In this document: in pieces, positions 1 through 12,645 of the stretch | Position numbering within the stretch: position 1 is the stretch's first letter | Layout: every line of letters starts with the position of its first letter | From: Serilophus lunatus | Lineage: Eukaryota; Chordata; Aves; Passeriformes; Eurylaimidae | Assembly: GCA_013399895.1 (NCBI GenBank) | Contig: VXBA01003826.1 | Coordinates: 1-64,000, forward strand | Reading direction: 5' to 3' | DNA length: 64,000 nt | Notes under the pieces: generated by a model | Told to the model about the DNA's origin: nothing | Databases searched by the model: none | What the model saw: only the letters and a program-made list of their open reading frames with translations | Translations under genes and position numbers: made by a program

Positions 1-140
1 AGGTGGTGCAGATTCCCTTCTGAATTACTGCTCCTGTCACAGAGGGATCCTGGGTGGGGGGATGGAAATATATGGATGGAGTATCCGAATAAGCCAAAAT
101 GTAAAGGAAAAAAATATTGTCTCCCTTTACATACTCATTG

Positions 141-443
141 GACAAACTGGAAAGGAAATTGTCACAAGAGCATGTGAAATGATGGGATAATGGCTATAAA
201 CTGAAAGAGTAGTTTTAAATTAGGTAATAAGAAGCAATTCTTTACTATAAGGGGGTAGTGAGGCACTGGAATAGGTTGCCTAGAGAAACTGTGGGTGCTC
301 CATCCCTGGAAGTGTTCCAGGCCAGGCTGGATGGAGCTTTGAACAGCCTGATCTAGTGCGAGGTGCCCCTGTCCATGGCAGAGATTTGAAACTAGAGGAT
401 CTTTAAGGGCCCTTCCAAAGCAACCAATCCTGTGATTCTATGA
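141..443 (+). mobile_element. CR1 LINE, 5'-truncated 3' end
   Basis: This is the last roughly 300 bp of a CR1 non-LTR retrotransposon. It starts inside the end of ORF2, where the segment around 143-240 matches the CR1 stretch just before the conserved 'aggcactgga' block. It then runs through 'catccctgga agtgttccag' and 'gatctttaag' to the terminal 'tgtgattctatg'. CR1 copies end in a short ATTCTATG-like repeat rather than poly-A, and that ending is present at 431-442, so the copy is in plus orientation. It is 5'-truncated, as most CR1 copies are, and is diverged enough to be inactive. The exact left edge is approximate. I see no target-site duplication. Confidence 0.9.
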
Positions 444-3400
444 AAAATGTGCCTGAGGTGATTTAAGTTGTTCATCACAACCTGGAGGAACCCTGCTGTT
501 TATAACAGTGATAATTTTCTTATTGGAAGTCACTTCATGTCCAAATATACCCTTGCTATTTAGTAGCCACATGGCCAGGTCACAGGAAAAAGAAATCAGC
601 TCATTCAAACTTCAAGTATTCTATTCCCTTAAGCCATATTTTCTGTTATGTTAAATTATTGTTATTTAATGGGTGGTAACTAATAATGACATAGTTGTTC
701 CTGTCTTCCTATTGTCTATTCTGGCTCTCCCTCCACATGGAACTATATTAGGCAATATACTGTTCTGGCAAGAAGATGAATCCAGAGATTCAGCGAATTT
801 TTCCAAATCATATCTTGTTCAAATTCATGCCTCCCTACACACACACATTTCTTGGATCTCTTTCTTTGCTCCATTTTTCCTCCTGTCTATACCATACTTC
901 CTCATAACTGAGGCAGATTTTGCTCCAAAACTAAAAAAATCTGTTTCCTTGAGAAGCTTTGACTGGCCTCTGTGTAAAAATCCATGTTTTGCAAATCAAA
1001 GATATAAAAGTGATTTTGCCATTAGTTCAGTTTCTTTCCTTGAGGCCACTACTATGCAGGATGTGGATTCACATATGATAATGCTGACATTCAAATCTAC
1101 AGCTGAACAGTCTAAAGACAATATCCAAACACTACTCCAATGATTAATCAGCTGTACATTCACACAGAAATATTTAATGTACTGCTTTACTCACTGAAGT
1201 CTTTTATTGTACAGTCAAAGGTTATTTGGAATTTATCCATCCTCACCAGGCTGGAGCTCACTATTATAAAGTAAAATTCAACCTGGAGGGCAGTGAGCCT
1301 GTGCAAGGAATATGGAGTGTTCTTATTCCTAAAAGCACTAAAAAGTAGATTTGGGACATAGATTTAGGGAAGATTGTATCAGACCTTTAAATTAGTTCTC
1401 TACAGTCCCAAGCATCCAGTATGTGTGTAGTCCAGAGGGGTCACAAAAACATCTGTTCCTCCTGTCTCTATACGCCACATATCCTAACGTCTTATAACAC
1501 ATGTGAAGAAGGCCAGAAGTCACAGCTATAAATTACCATGGGAATGTTGCCATTATGATGGATCCCTATGATAGTGCAAAATTTTCCCTTCTACTCCTCT
1601 TTCTTCAGATGGACAGTTGCTTTAAAACTTGAGCAAACATCTTGAGCTCCTAGAAAGGAAAGAAATGAAAGATGGACAAATACTAGATTATACTATAAAG
1701 GTAGACTCAAATAAAACCATAAAATTCACACTAAAATGGAGAATCTCTGCTCCTCCTCTTATTGTGGAAAAACTGCCATGTCCTTTCTTAGTATTTTTAA
1801 AATACGACAGGAAAAAAAAGTACTCTTAATGAAAAATGTGCCTTTCCAAAATAAAATAATCAACTCCCCTTATTGACATCTGAAAGAAAGTTATGAATAC
1901 ATCTGGCCTTATGATTATAAACTACACACCTAGAAATATTTCTGAACTTCTATAAAGCGCAAGGACTGTATACTCACTGAGCAGCAGGAGTATTTCACAG
2001 TCCAAGCCCCTGCAGTGCCCAGAGATTACACTGCACTCCGGCACTTACCATGCTCATGTATCTGTGTTTCTTTCCCAAAGTAGCTCGAAACTGCGTACCT
2101 GGTACCAGGAGTCTGGTCTTAAGTTGAATGTATTGACTAGTAGGTTATATACAGACAAGAAGTCTTAAATGGAAATCCATAAAAATGCTGATTTTTGAAG
2201 CCCCAGACAGTGTCTGAAGCTACTTGTTTGTGTATAGCTTCTCACTTCTTTCAGCTTGCACAACTTTTCAAGATACAGCTATGCAAAAGAACAGATAAGA
2301 TGAGACAAGAGAATGTCACTGCCATACAACGAGAGTCTTTAACATCACTAGTTTTCATTCTTGCCTTAAATAGTATGAAACCAGATATTGGTAGGACACA
2401 ACTGTTTCAGTGACTGTATAGACAACTGGTTTGAAACGTAAAATGTACCCAGCCTTGAAAAAAGTTGTCACCAGTCCTCTTTGGCTTCACAGCTACAGTA
2501 TTGAAATCCATCCACGCAGATAATTTGGCAACTTCAAGAAATTAATCTTCAAGCCACCAGTTCAAATCATGAGGACAATCATGAGCTGAAAACACTATAT
2601 GAAATGAGATACTGGTCTTGCTCATTTTCTTATTTATGAACTATTTTGTGTTAGAAAAACATTAGGAAAATCCATACTAAGTTATCACACTTACAATCTC
2701 ATAATAAATGCTTAAGACTTAAGCCTTTAACTATCTGGAAAATGCCTCTAGAAAAGGGGTCAGGCAGTGGCAAAAATACCTCTGCGCTGAGGGTATTTCA
2801 AGCTTAAGAGCTAGAAAGAGTCAGTAGGCAGATACATTGTGCCTACCTGTCCCTCTTTCCACATAACATATCTTTTTTAAAATGAAAAAAATTTGACTTT
2901 ATGGAAGTTGAATTCACGTGGACTAGTGATTTACCATCAAGGAATTTGTGCTCTACAATAGCACTCAATGTGTTAATTCCAAGACTCATAGACTATTAGC
3001 AATAACAATTTTGTAGATCTTTATTTGAGTTAAAAAATTCACTGTGATCAATTCTGAGCTGCTAGAGTTGTTTGAATCACTTGCCTCTAAGTTCTTTCAG
3101 TTTTTCCTCCATATGTGTTGTAGTTGCTCATCCATACATTCCCCAGTCTTAAAAACACTTCAGAAAATATATACAGGGTTGTAGAACCAAGGCAGCTCAA
3201 CTCTGTTTAGTTAGCAACCATTTTACTTTCACCACAGGGAGAACTATAGTACTAAAAGCTAATAACGCCGAGATTATTTACATGGACAGCTTGCTGGGAC
3301 CAGGAAAATTGAACTTACATGAAAAGTTTTTTTTCCTAAGGTCTAACATTAAAACTCAGTTCTTTATTTTCTTTTTTTCCTTCCCCTCAGCCCCCCTCCC

Positions 3401-3733
3401 TTAAACCTCAGTGGAAAACAGGCGCTTACTGTGAAAGTGATCCAACCAGATATCTTCAAAATCTTAATAGGCAAAGTGGATTGACCTCAGTTCATCTTCA
3501 TGGAGCTTTGGAGGAATTGATCAATTTACTTCCTAAATAATTACCATTTGAATGTTGATTTTACCTTCCTAAGATTAGTACATTAAAAAGTCTGTATTCA
3601 GGAAAGCTAATGCAATGCTGTTCTGTGCACACACACAGACATACAAAAACCACAATATATTCTTTATATAGACAAGCTTCAACTGATTCTGGGTAATGAG
3701 GATTTACTTATTCTTTTGTTGAAAAATGGAAAG

Positions 3734-3748
3734 AAAAAAAAAAAAAAA
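3734..3748. repeat. Poly-A run, 15 bp
   Basis: Uninterrupted run of 15 A. No recognisable retroposed gene lies upstream of it, so I treat it as simple low-complexity sequence. Confidence 0.9.
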
Positions 3749-4964
3749 GCTAGCCAGAAATAAAACAGAGAAATGGATATAGTTAGAGCTCTGGAGGGAA
3801 AGCCTTTATTTAGCATTTAGATTTTTGAGGTTAGGCATTAAGATTCCATAGATGTAACAACTGCAATTCAAATTTTATCTGTTTAAAAGAAGTCCATGGA
3901 AGAAAGAAGGAAAGAAATCACTTATGTTTCAAAGGAAGGTTCTAAAATGGGAAAATTATAACACTGTCTTAATTATTTCACAATATTATATGTTGCCCAG
4001 TAAGACTCCAAAGAAATACACTGATTGAGCAATAACTTTTGAAGTTTACTTGCAAAAAATGACACTCTTTGTTTTTCTCCAAATGAGTCAAACACTGAGG
4101 CAAGGCACACTCTCGGGGGTCTATCTGTTCATTTCAGTGAATGGCGGGGCAACTTAATTGATATGGTTAGATTTTCCCAGCTGGATGAAGACTCAGCAGT
4201 TCAGACACTTAGCCATACTCAGGCAACTCCATTCCCATAATCACCCTCCTTGACAGTCATTTTCTTTGTTGAGAAAAGGTTTCTCTGCTGCAGCAGATGC
4301 TGACAGACCTCCCTCAGCATCTTAAAGGACGAGGAGCAGAAGCATTTACTCTAGTTTGGCATCAGGTAGAGCATCTGCCCATCTGAATGAGCAGCGAATG
4401 AGAAAAGTTAAAAAATATATATCTCAATTTAATGAGGAAATTCTTTTTTTCCTTTCTGTATCCTTGTCTCAATTTCTCCCGTTTCTTTTGATACCAAAAG
4501 TTTTACATTTTTTCTTACAACATTTTGAATTCTGATTTTTCTTCATGAATGTTGTTTATATCTCTCCATTCATCATCTCTTGGCGTTTGTCTCTCCTGGA
4601 AATTCTCCATGACAGCTTTAGTATAAGTTTCTTTTTCTGCACTGTTGCTCACACAAAAGCTGAAGTCTTTCTATGCTTCTATTTAAAAGTTTGTGAGTTC
4701 TAATTCCAATCCTCCAGAAGCCTGCTTTTCCCCTCTCTGGAACAAATATAATTCTGAGGGGATCCTCAAAATCTGTACAACCTGATGAATTCTGTTTACA
4801 GCCAGTCTCAGCAAGATGGGTTCTTGTCTTTTATCCTGTCCTTTATCCTGGATTTCTTATAGTTCCCACAGACAGATCACAGATATAATGGCTGGGCTTG
4901 TTATAAAACTCATGAATTAGCTTATAATCCAGGTAAGGGTCACTTACCTTCTCTGGTTTATTTA

Positions 4965-4986
4965 AAACAAACAAACAAACAAAAAA
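4965..4986. repeat. (CAAA)n microsatellite
   Basis: About four tandem CAAA units running into an A-rich tail. Confidence 0.85.
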
Positions 4987-7900
4987 GTTTAAGAAATATT
5001 GTTAACTATTTATTTTATTTTTAATGGGAAATGGGACTGGCTACACTTAGGCTCCAGATTAACTCAAGTTCACAGCAAGGGTGTCTAAAAGTTCCCAGCA
5101 GTCAAATGGTATGAATTTAGTTAGTTTCTAGTGTCAGTCTTGGCTTTGGGAGACAAATACCAATGTTACAAAGAGCCACGAAATATAACACTAGTGGAGG
5201 TTTAATCAGACTAAAGTTTGAACAGACATGGAGATCGAACCAGCCTGTAAAGTTATCCTACCTGGTTACAAAAATAAGGCCACAGCATGGAAAAGCTGCA
5301 GGGAGGTAACTAGCCTTGCTAAAGATACTGGTTGCATTAAATGACTTTAAAGGACTTTGGTGTTCTTGCTATTAACACTCTTCCATTCTACTCATAGGTA
5401 CGTATATATTGTGTAAGTGGTGTTGTTCTTTTGTTTGCAATGGCATCTTCCTAGTCTGAATTCCCCTCTCACATATATGTTTTCATATTATTAGTATTTT
5501 CTATAATAAAATTAACTTGTCATAGAAAATATCTATAATGCTTTAAAAATGAAGAAAACTAAACAGATAAGTACAAAATAATTACACATGCTCTAGACCT
5601 ACAAGTTAAACAAAATGCCTTGTACCTGGAAGATTTCATGGAGAATATAGAGAAAAGTGATGACAATTGAGGCAGAATTTTAATTTTATTATTTATATGC
5701 TTAATTAAAGCCTGGAAAAGTGTAATTGCATGTAAGTTGGATTAGTACTATATATATATTGCAAACGGACATTTTCTTGATTATTTTCATCATCAGGTGA
5801 ACAATCTACAATTTAACTATAGCCTTAATAATTTTTCAGACCAGGTTTCTCTGGGGATGCTATGGGAACACAAAAACTGATTCCATTCAAGCACATATTT
5901 CCACCAATTGGTGTTTGGCAGGGGTGATGAGGACATCTCACTTTTTCTGTGTCTTTAGTCAATGGCAAAATATTCCCTTATGATTGTATTTACAAATACA
6001 ACACTGTCATCATATAGCAATGATACTGCCAGACACAAAGTGAGGCAAAAAAGCATCTGAACACATCACACTGGGCGAGTTCATTTTAATCTTGCTTCCT
6101 TTATACTATTCCTGTATCTTATGTTTTCATACAGCCAAACATGCTATGTGTAGAAAACGCGTGAAATTTGGAGCAGATAGGTTGGCCTTAGTCCTAAGAA
6201 GTAACACATTGAGTGAAAAATGCTGAGAACCATTGATTTAGAAAAATGGACTCCAAAGCGGCATTTGTATTTTGCAAACATTATTATAAATACTTTGTCT
6301 TTTTTTAGGGAAAGCTTTTCCTGGATGTTATTCTAAGAGGATCAGTTACAGTACTTTTGACCTTTTACTGTACACTACTCCATTAACATCCTGTGGAGAA
6401 ATTCTCCTTATGTATGTAATTGATGCATTTTACGAGACACAAATCAAAATAGACAGTCAAAAATAGATAGTATGGAACTCTGGAAAAGCTGCCTGCCTGA
6501 GTACTTCGTTGGCATATTGCCTATAGTTGATAGTGTCAACTCAACATATGGCCCTTCAAATGCACTGATGAATCCTCTTATGGGAATAAAGTCAGACTTG
6601 TCGGTGAAGTGTTCAAAGTTTAAAAGTCCAACAAATAAAGCAAGTCATAGCTCTAGCGAGGAGGAGGCCTTACAGGCTTGTATGCAAACAGCGCAGCTTT
6701 CCACCACAACTGTTTTTTAATAATTTCCACAGTGTGAACAGCCTTGAAAAGACCAGAACAATTATTAAAATAGTTACTACTTGAACATAGCCAAACTATG
6801 CTGTAAGCTGATTTAGCTGGATGAGTGCTCAACTTTAAAAAAAGACAGTTGTTAAGCTTGTTCTGAAGCTGTTGATGTATCCTCAAATTAGGGAGAACTT
6901 GAAACAGTGCAGAAAAGAAAGGATTGCAGAATTATGCAATTAAAATTCTCATCTAACCTCCTGAACAAGATCCAACAACCACAGAGTGTCTGAAATTATA
7001 TATTCAGTGTTTGTATGTGGCAGTGATAGAGTAAAAGAATTTGTACTAGTTTGGTTTTAACATAGACATGCAAAACAAACACAGTCTTCATGCCAAGAAG
7101 TGCAAGAGTATATGGCAGAGGACTAGGAACAGAAAGGCAGCCCTACTGTCTACTCCTCTGAGTGAAGTGGTGAGCACATGACCCAAAGCGTATAGAAATA
7201 TCTGAAATAATGACTCCATCTCTCTTTTTAGTGTTGCTGTTGTTAAAATGAAACAAACACTGCTGCAAAAATATTTTCTTTCCACTATTTTTTGCCACTG
7301 CTTCTAGTGGCACTCTCAGGCAATGAATAAAACTTGAAGAAGGGCCGTCTGGTGCACAAATGTTCTCGTCATCTTAAAGGGGTCAGTGGTCAAAGGTGAA
7401 AAAAATTCATAGAACAGTTATGATTAAAGGTAGATTTTTATATGCTTTTGATAAAGGCTCGTGAAACAGCCAAAAGAGATCTTGCAATTTTAATGTTAAG
7501 TGGCTTTTGTATTGGAAAAATGCCCAAGGGCCATGTCTAGCATGGTCACTTATAAATGACTGATGGAAGATCAATACAGACAGAGTGGGGATGCAGCTTT
7601 GTCACTGGGAGATGTAGTTAGTATGTGATTAGCCTTAAGTAGCATTGACGTGGATGTAGATGGGGCAGTAAAGTGCTTAGTATCCAGTGAGCATGATAGC
7701 TGTTTGTACACAAAAGTTAATCAAAAAGGAAAACCACATTATCAAATAGACACGCAAAGGGGCTTCCCACACCCATTCAGGAATTTTAGGAGCAGATCAG
7801 CCTGACAATGAGCTACATAGTGCTACCAGTCCCAAGAGCATTTACTCTGAATTTAGTTTTCTTCTGTGAGAAGCAGTCTCAGCTCTTAAATTCTATGTGC

Positions 7901-8266
7901 AACCTGATTATAGGAGAACAAGTAGGCCACTTTGCCTTTCTCAGAGACAGAAAATCCTGTAAAATAAGCACAAATAGAAACTAAAGAATGGAGAGAGGAA
8001 ATGAGAAGGTACTTTGAGGAAGGTAAGATCTTCTGGCACTGATAACATATTGCATTAGGTCTTCGCTGTTCCTTAGTGTAGGGATGATTGTGGTTAATCA
8101 GATCCAGAACATCTCATTAGGCATTTCACTTTTCTTCCCTTTTTTTCAGATGCATTTCTGGTAAACCAAGATTTTAAAATGCATTTGATTGTATTTTTGA
8201 TAAAGCATTTTTACCCGTGGATGTGGTAGTTTCTATGATGTGAAGTTTTTAAGATGTAATTGGACA

Positions 8267-8284
8267 GGGTTAGGGTTAGGGTTA
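8267..8284 (+). repeat. Short telomere-like repeat (GGGTTA)3
   Basis: Three perfect copies of GGGTTA, the vertebrate telomere hexamer. At 18 bp this may be chance or a scar of break repair, and there is no longer degenerate array around it. It lies immediately 5' of a CR1-like tail. Confidence 0.85.
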
Positions 8285-8299
8285 TATGATCTCCCCCAG

Positions 8300-8380
8300 A
8301 CTCCCTCTCCCATGAAAGTTTGGACCAGATGACCTCTTCAGCTTCCATCTGACATAAGATGTCCTGTGTTTCTGTGATAT
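8300..8380 (+). mobile_element. CR1-like 3' tail, diverged
   Basis: The segment 'tttggaccagatgacctctt' followed by a short spacer and 'tttctgtgat' matches the shape of the CR1 3' UTR, namely a GGACCAGATGACCT block and then a short TTCTGTGAT tail. The copy is about 80 bp and heavily diverged. A chance resemblance cannot be ruled out. Confidence 0.5.
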
Positions 8381-9799
8381 GGCTGAGCAAAGAAATACCA
8401 CCTTCTTATTTCACACACACACATACAAACACACATATGGTCTCTCTTACTTTCAAAGCACAAACTTAGTGGGGGACTCATAGTTTTAAATTATGCATTT
8501 TAGATTTGAATCAATTTGCCTTTCTATAGGGTTTTAGGTTTCTTTTTTCCTATAGGAACCTCTGTATTGTTCCTCTGTTAAACAGCAAAGTGACCTAAAT
8601 CAGATATGAATCCCACTTAACATCAAAATACACACTCCCTCGTTTGTTGCTCACTGAAGAGAACAAGTATGAAATAAAAAGCAAGAAGTTGGTAATTTTA
8701 AGTGTTCTGAGTCATATTTTCTCCTTTTTTTTTCTACATGAAAAAGAAAATATCACATTTTGAAAAAGCATCACATATACTAGCTCTCTCCTTTGACCTC
8801 CTACACTGCTACTCATAGTATTAAAAGGTTTCCCTCAATTTTAGTCACATGGTGTAAACTGAAATTATTTCATGGCTAACCTGATGTTTCCAGGGCGATG
8901 GCAAAGCTTGAAATTTGTGGCCTAAGGTCATCACATGCCTTTCTAATGGACCCTCAGTGCATGGTTAATTACAGGGAGAATTTAGGTATCTTGCTGCAAC
9001 ACAGCACCAGTCAGAAAGCCTCCTCGCTCAGCATCTCTGCTGCATTCAAACCTGGACACCCTTTCAGCATTCCCACTAGAAGTGGAGATGACCCAGAAGG
9101 GACCAGAAGGCTTAATGTTGGACAGTGTACAAGTAAAATTTGGGAGATTTGTAACAACATACATCTAAAACCATTACACCCCTTATTAGCACATATCATC
9201 AGCTAATTAAAATTGGGCCAAACTACTAATGGAGCCATAACCTGGGTCATGGATTCCCAAAGCATTTCTTCTTTTATTAAACTAAAAGAGAAGCTCTGTA
9301 GTTCAAATAACGCAAAATCTCTGCTATACTCTGTCCATCTTTTTTAACTGACTGAACCCACGGTTGACTAAAACTCTTCTAAGGGCATTGAACTGAGTTA
9401 GTAGCTCAGCCCTTGCAATCATGGTTATTTCTTGTCTGTTTGATTGTTCCTGAGTGAAATGTAAAAAACATTATTCTTCAATATTCACAAGAAGGATACA
9501 TAGTTTTCTCTCTGAAGAATCTATGTAAGCATACTCAGAAGTCAAAACAATCTATTTTTCAAATTACTATGCACAATTTATCAAAACTGAATGGTTTGCC
9601 CCGGCAAGATTTGGCTACTTGTCAAAAGAAGCATGGTTGTCCAGTAATTTTCCAACAGGAGCAATAACATATTGGCGTCTTTTGGAATGTTTTGTTAAAT
9701 GCACAGTCAGCTAACACTCAAGAGTAAATATATAGCCACAGCTGAGGCCTTCAACTCAACATTTCCAGGTTCACAAGTCCCAGACCTGTCACACATTTC
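8381..9799. other. Unassigned DNA
   Basis: No gene or named repeat recognised. A (CA)-rich stretch lies at 8412-8435. Overlapping open frames of 102 codons (plus, 8898-9206) and about 60 codons (minus) cover a slightly more GC-rich patch at 8.9-9.2 kb. Neither resembles a protein I know, and open frames on both strands of one patch are usually due to composition. Confidence 0.5.
8412..8435. repeat. (CA)-rich microsatellite
   Basis: Interrupted CA dinucleotide repeat with TACAAA interruptions. Confidence 0.8.
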
Positions 9800-9866
9800 C
9801 TTTTTGACCCTGGACAAGATATTTAATCTCCCAGTCTTCCATCTGCATAACAGCTAATATATTACT
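9800..9866 (+). mobile_element. MIR/CORE-SINE fossil
   Basis: The order 'tttttgaccctggacaagat', 'atttaatctc', 'cttccatctgcataa' and 'taatatattac' follows the MIR core and tail, which read as TGACCTTGGGCAAG, ACTTAACCTC, CCATCTGTAAAAT and GATAATAAT. The copy is a short, strongly diverged plus-strand fragment. MIR and related CORE-SINEs are ancient in amniotes and long dead in birds. Confidence 0.55.
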
Positions 9867-11004
9867 GGCCTTTATTGCTATAGACTGCAGAACAAGAACA
9901 GTGTCCAATTACAAATATGTTCAGTGCTGAATATGTTGGCGATGTGTTGATAGTTGGGGCCTCAGCAAGCTGCTCTAACAAAATGCAATAAGAAATTACA
10001 AAATACGATTTTATCATGTAGTTTTCTGACTGTGTTTCTGTAGTCTGCTTACCCAGATCATCCTTACATTTGAGATTTGCTGGACCCTGCAAGGCTACAG
10101 GGGCAGGTGAGTCTTGATCCAAGGAATGTTCCCCTCTCCAGAGGTGTCTGAATGTATTTGAGAACCATGTTTATAGGTATGTCCAGAAATTCATAGCCTT
10201 TGGAATAGTCCTGAAACTTTTACCTTTTGACACATTAATTTGGTCCTCAACTTCCATAGAAAATATTCAATTTGTTAGCATGATCATTTATTTACTCCAC
10301 TGACTTTGTCTCCAAGAAATACAATGCCTGCCAACGAGTTGTTTCTCATGACCTGAGAAGCTAAGCGATGTCTAATATTGATCAGTGGTTCATACATTAA
10401 TGGAAATAGCTAAATTGAAAAAGATCCTCTTTATACACACTGAGGCAAATTGTATCTGTTTGACTGGAGAGGGCAACCTTTTATTGAACTGCATAGTGGT
10501 TTGCTTTTAGTTGAGTTTATTCCTTTCTACAAAGGATTTTCCTATTTCTGGATTGTTTTGCAAAAGAAGTGGTTTTTTTTCTCTCTGTGCTCAAGGTATT
10601 TAGTACGCGCCTGTCTTAACAGTGACTCTCAATTTACCTTCAATCATCCCTATGACGTAGGAAAAGCCAATTTGAGCTTCCTATGTCAATGTGCAATAGG
10701 GGACTGATTTATTACTACCAACAACGGGCAGGACTTTACTACATCCTTTCCTGGGCTTTTTGCCAGGGCAGAGGCTGCAGCAGGTTTATCCATACCCCTT
10801 TTCATCAGGTGATACCCACTTCTGAAGTAGTGATGCCTTCCTCAAGCCTGCGAGGTGTTGCCTCATGCTGTTCCATAACTATCCCTCCGAAATTGTTTCC
10901 TCAGAGTCTCTGCCAGTTTCTTCCCAAGTCCAGAACTATTATCAGGGTCTCACTATTTTACACCCATATCGCCTATGTCTTTGCTCCACTTCCTTCCATT
11001 GTAC
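9867..11004. other. Unassigned DNA
   Basis: No recognised gene or repeat. The longest frames are 152 codons on the plus strand (10683-11141), running into the LTR, and 85-86 codons on either strand. None has a recognisable domain. Confidence 0.5.
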
Positions 11005-11485
11005 TGTTGTGGTTTAACCTCAGCTGGCAGCTAAGAACCACAAAATCACTCAATCACTCTCCACAATGCAATGGGGGAGAAAATCAGGAGGGTAAAAGTG
11101 AGAAAGCTCATGCATTGAGACAAAGACAGTTTATTAGGTAAAGCAAAAGACACAGGCACAAGCAAAGAAAAGTAAGGAATTCATTCACCTCTTCTCATAG
11201 GCAGGCAAATGTTCAGCCATCCCCAGGAAAGCCAGGCTCCATCACATGTCACAGTGACTTGGGAAGGCAAACACCATCATTCCAAACATCCTTGTACATC
11301 CCCAGCCCACTCACAGGTGGGGAGAGGTGAGGAGCAGAAAAGGCCTTAACGCTGTGTAAGCTCTGCTCAGCAGCTGTGAAAGAATTCCTGTGATTATCAG
11401 CACTGTTTACAGCAAAAATCTGAAATACACCCCCATAATAACTACTGTGAAGAAAATTAACTCTATCCCAGGAAAAACCAGCACA
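11005..11485 (-). mobile_element. Solo LTR of an avian endogenous retrovirus
   Basis: This matches an LTR family common in neoavian genomes. Read on the minus strand it starts TGTGCTGG at 11485 and ends ACAACA at 11005, the usual TG...CA boundaries. An AATAAA polyadenylation signal sits on the minus strand at 11130-11135, which supports minus as the sense strand. Compared with my memory of the family, a block of roughly 150 bp carrying the TATA-box region is missing near 11288-11300, so this copy probably lacks its core promoter. No internal retroviral region or second LTR is next to it, so it is a solo LTR. Flanking bases (tgtac and tacac) give only a poor target-site duplication, consistent with age. 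The minus-strand open frame at 11249-11533 is an accident of LTR sequence, not a gene. Confidence 0.85.
11130..11135 (-). promoter_or_regulatory. LTR polyadenylation signal AATAAA
   Basis: AATAAA on the minus strand inside the LTR, about 125 bp before the LTR 3' end. It fits the R/U5 region in the minus orientation of the element. Confidence 0.6.
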
Positions 11486-12544
11486 TACACTACAGATCAC
11501 TAGTAAGCTGGTTGACAGAAAGACAAAAAGCAAGCCTTATGGGACAGGGCAAAGGATAGACCTTTATTTAGGCTGGATGAGAAGGAGGCAGGTGAGTCTG
11601 ACATTACACAATAGACATAAGAGATTTTTCAGTTTAACAGCTTTGTTTATGAAGAGACAGAACAAATGGAGCTTGTACAAATCAAGCTTAAGGTGAGCTG
11701 ATAGAGCAGTTTTGTTTCTCAGGAAATGACTGCACTCTGCTTGGCATCAGTCATTGCCTCCAATCCCATCTTTGAAAGATCTCAACATTTTATATTTATT
11801 TACCAACACAAATTACATTGGCAGCCAGTCACTTCAAGCAATCTGCCTGGTCTGGTACAGCCAAGAATACAGGGGTTAAACAAAGAAAAATAAAAGATCT
11901 GTTCTTCCTGTTCTGAGAGTGACAGATATAGCCTACCCCAGGCTTTTGGTCGGCCAGCTGGCACTGAATTACATCACACTTTAAAAAATAACCAACTCTT
12001 TATTTCATTAATACTTTCAATGTGACTAAATATTACAGAAGACAATTGCTGGCAGTTCAGTGTCTTTACTCCAGCTAGACTGAATCTCTTTCTGTCTCGA
12101 ACACATTTTTTGACACAGCATTGAAATGTAATGAACTCGAAGACATATCTCTTCTGTGGTGAAGTTGTGTTCTCCTCATTTTGTTTTAATTCCCAATAAA
12201 AAAAGCAGCAGAGAAATATTCTGCTGTGGATTTGGCCAAGAATAAGGCAGCACAAGCAAGTAGAAAGAGGTTCTTTGTTCTGTAGGGCCTCTCATTTCCA
12301 TACATTTTTAAGTTTCTGTATTTGGTATGCTTTCATTAACACCGATTTGCTCTGTCAAGTACTGAATTACAACTTAGTCACCCCACAGGATAAAAAAATA
12401 TGCAAGAATCATCACAGTTCACAACGGAGGGGTATTTAAGAAAATAGATAACTGTAGATTTTCAAGGAGTTCTGATTTGTAAAAAATTAGAATTGTCTAC
12501 TTGGAGCATGGTGCAAGGGACTCAGATTAGGGCAAGGACAGATT
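11486..12544. other. Unassigned DNA
   Basis: No gene or named repeat recognised. A 93-codon minus-strand frame (11974-12255) has no recognisable domain. Confidence 0.5.
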
Positions 12545-12645
12545 AAGCAAGTTATTTAAAATGTTAGTTTTCAATTTCTCTATCAGTAAAAGTGTTACTG
12601 TTATGCACCAAATGTGTGCTGTGAGGGTTAATCAAGGAGTAAGTT
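12545..12645 (+). mobile_element. MIR/CORE-SINE fossil
   Basis: The best MIR-like match in the window. 'aagcaagttatttaa', 'tttcaatttctctatcagtaaaa' and 'gtgctgtgagggttaat' follow in the right order and spacing for the MIR sequence GGCAAGTCACTTAAC, CAGTTTCCTCATCTGTAAAA and GTTGTGAGGATTAAAT. Plus orientation, about 100 bp, strongly diverged. Confidence 0.65.

Larger units (their letters stand above)
444..8266. other. Unassigned AT-rich DNA
   Basis: I recognise no gene and no confident mobile element in this 7.8-kb stretch. The longest open frame is 156 codons on the plus strand at 673-1143. It begins at a non-ATG codon, resembles no family I know, and has a hydrophobic, serine-rich composition typical of chance frames in AT-rich DNA. 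Local features are a poly-A run at 3734-3748 and a (CAAA)n stretch at 4965-4986. Two spots, near 4935-4975 (plus) and 5240-5320 (minus), faintly recall MIR SINEs but are too weak to call. Unseen regulatory elements cannot be excluded. Confidence 0.5.

Noticed and set aside
673..1143. 156-codon plus-strand open frame
   Set aside because: Non-ATG start, no recognisable domain, composition typical of chance frames, and no RNA evidence available.
4935..4975. Possible MIR (gtcacttaccttctctgg)
   Set aside because: Only one short block matches; no second MIR block in order.
5240..5320. Possible reverse MIR (gaggtaactagccttgct)
   Set aside because: Weak similarity confined to about 20 bp.
11249..11533. 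94-codon minus-strand frame that looks like a secreted protein
   Set aside because: It is mostly LTR sequence; this frame is a by-product of the repeat.
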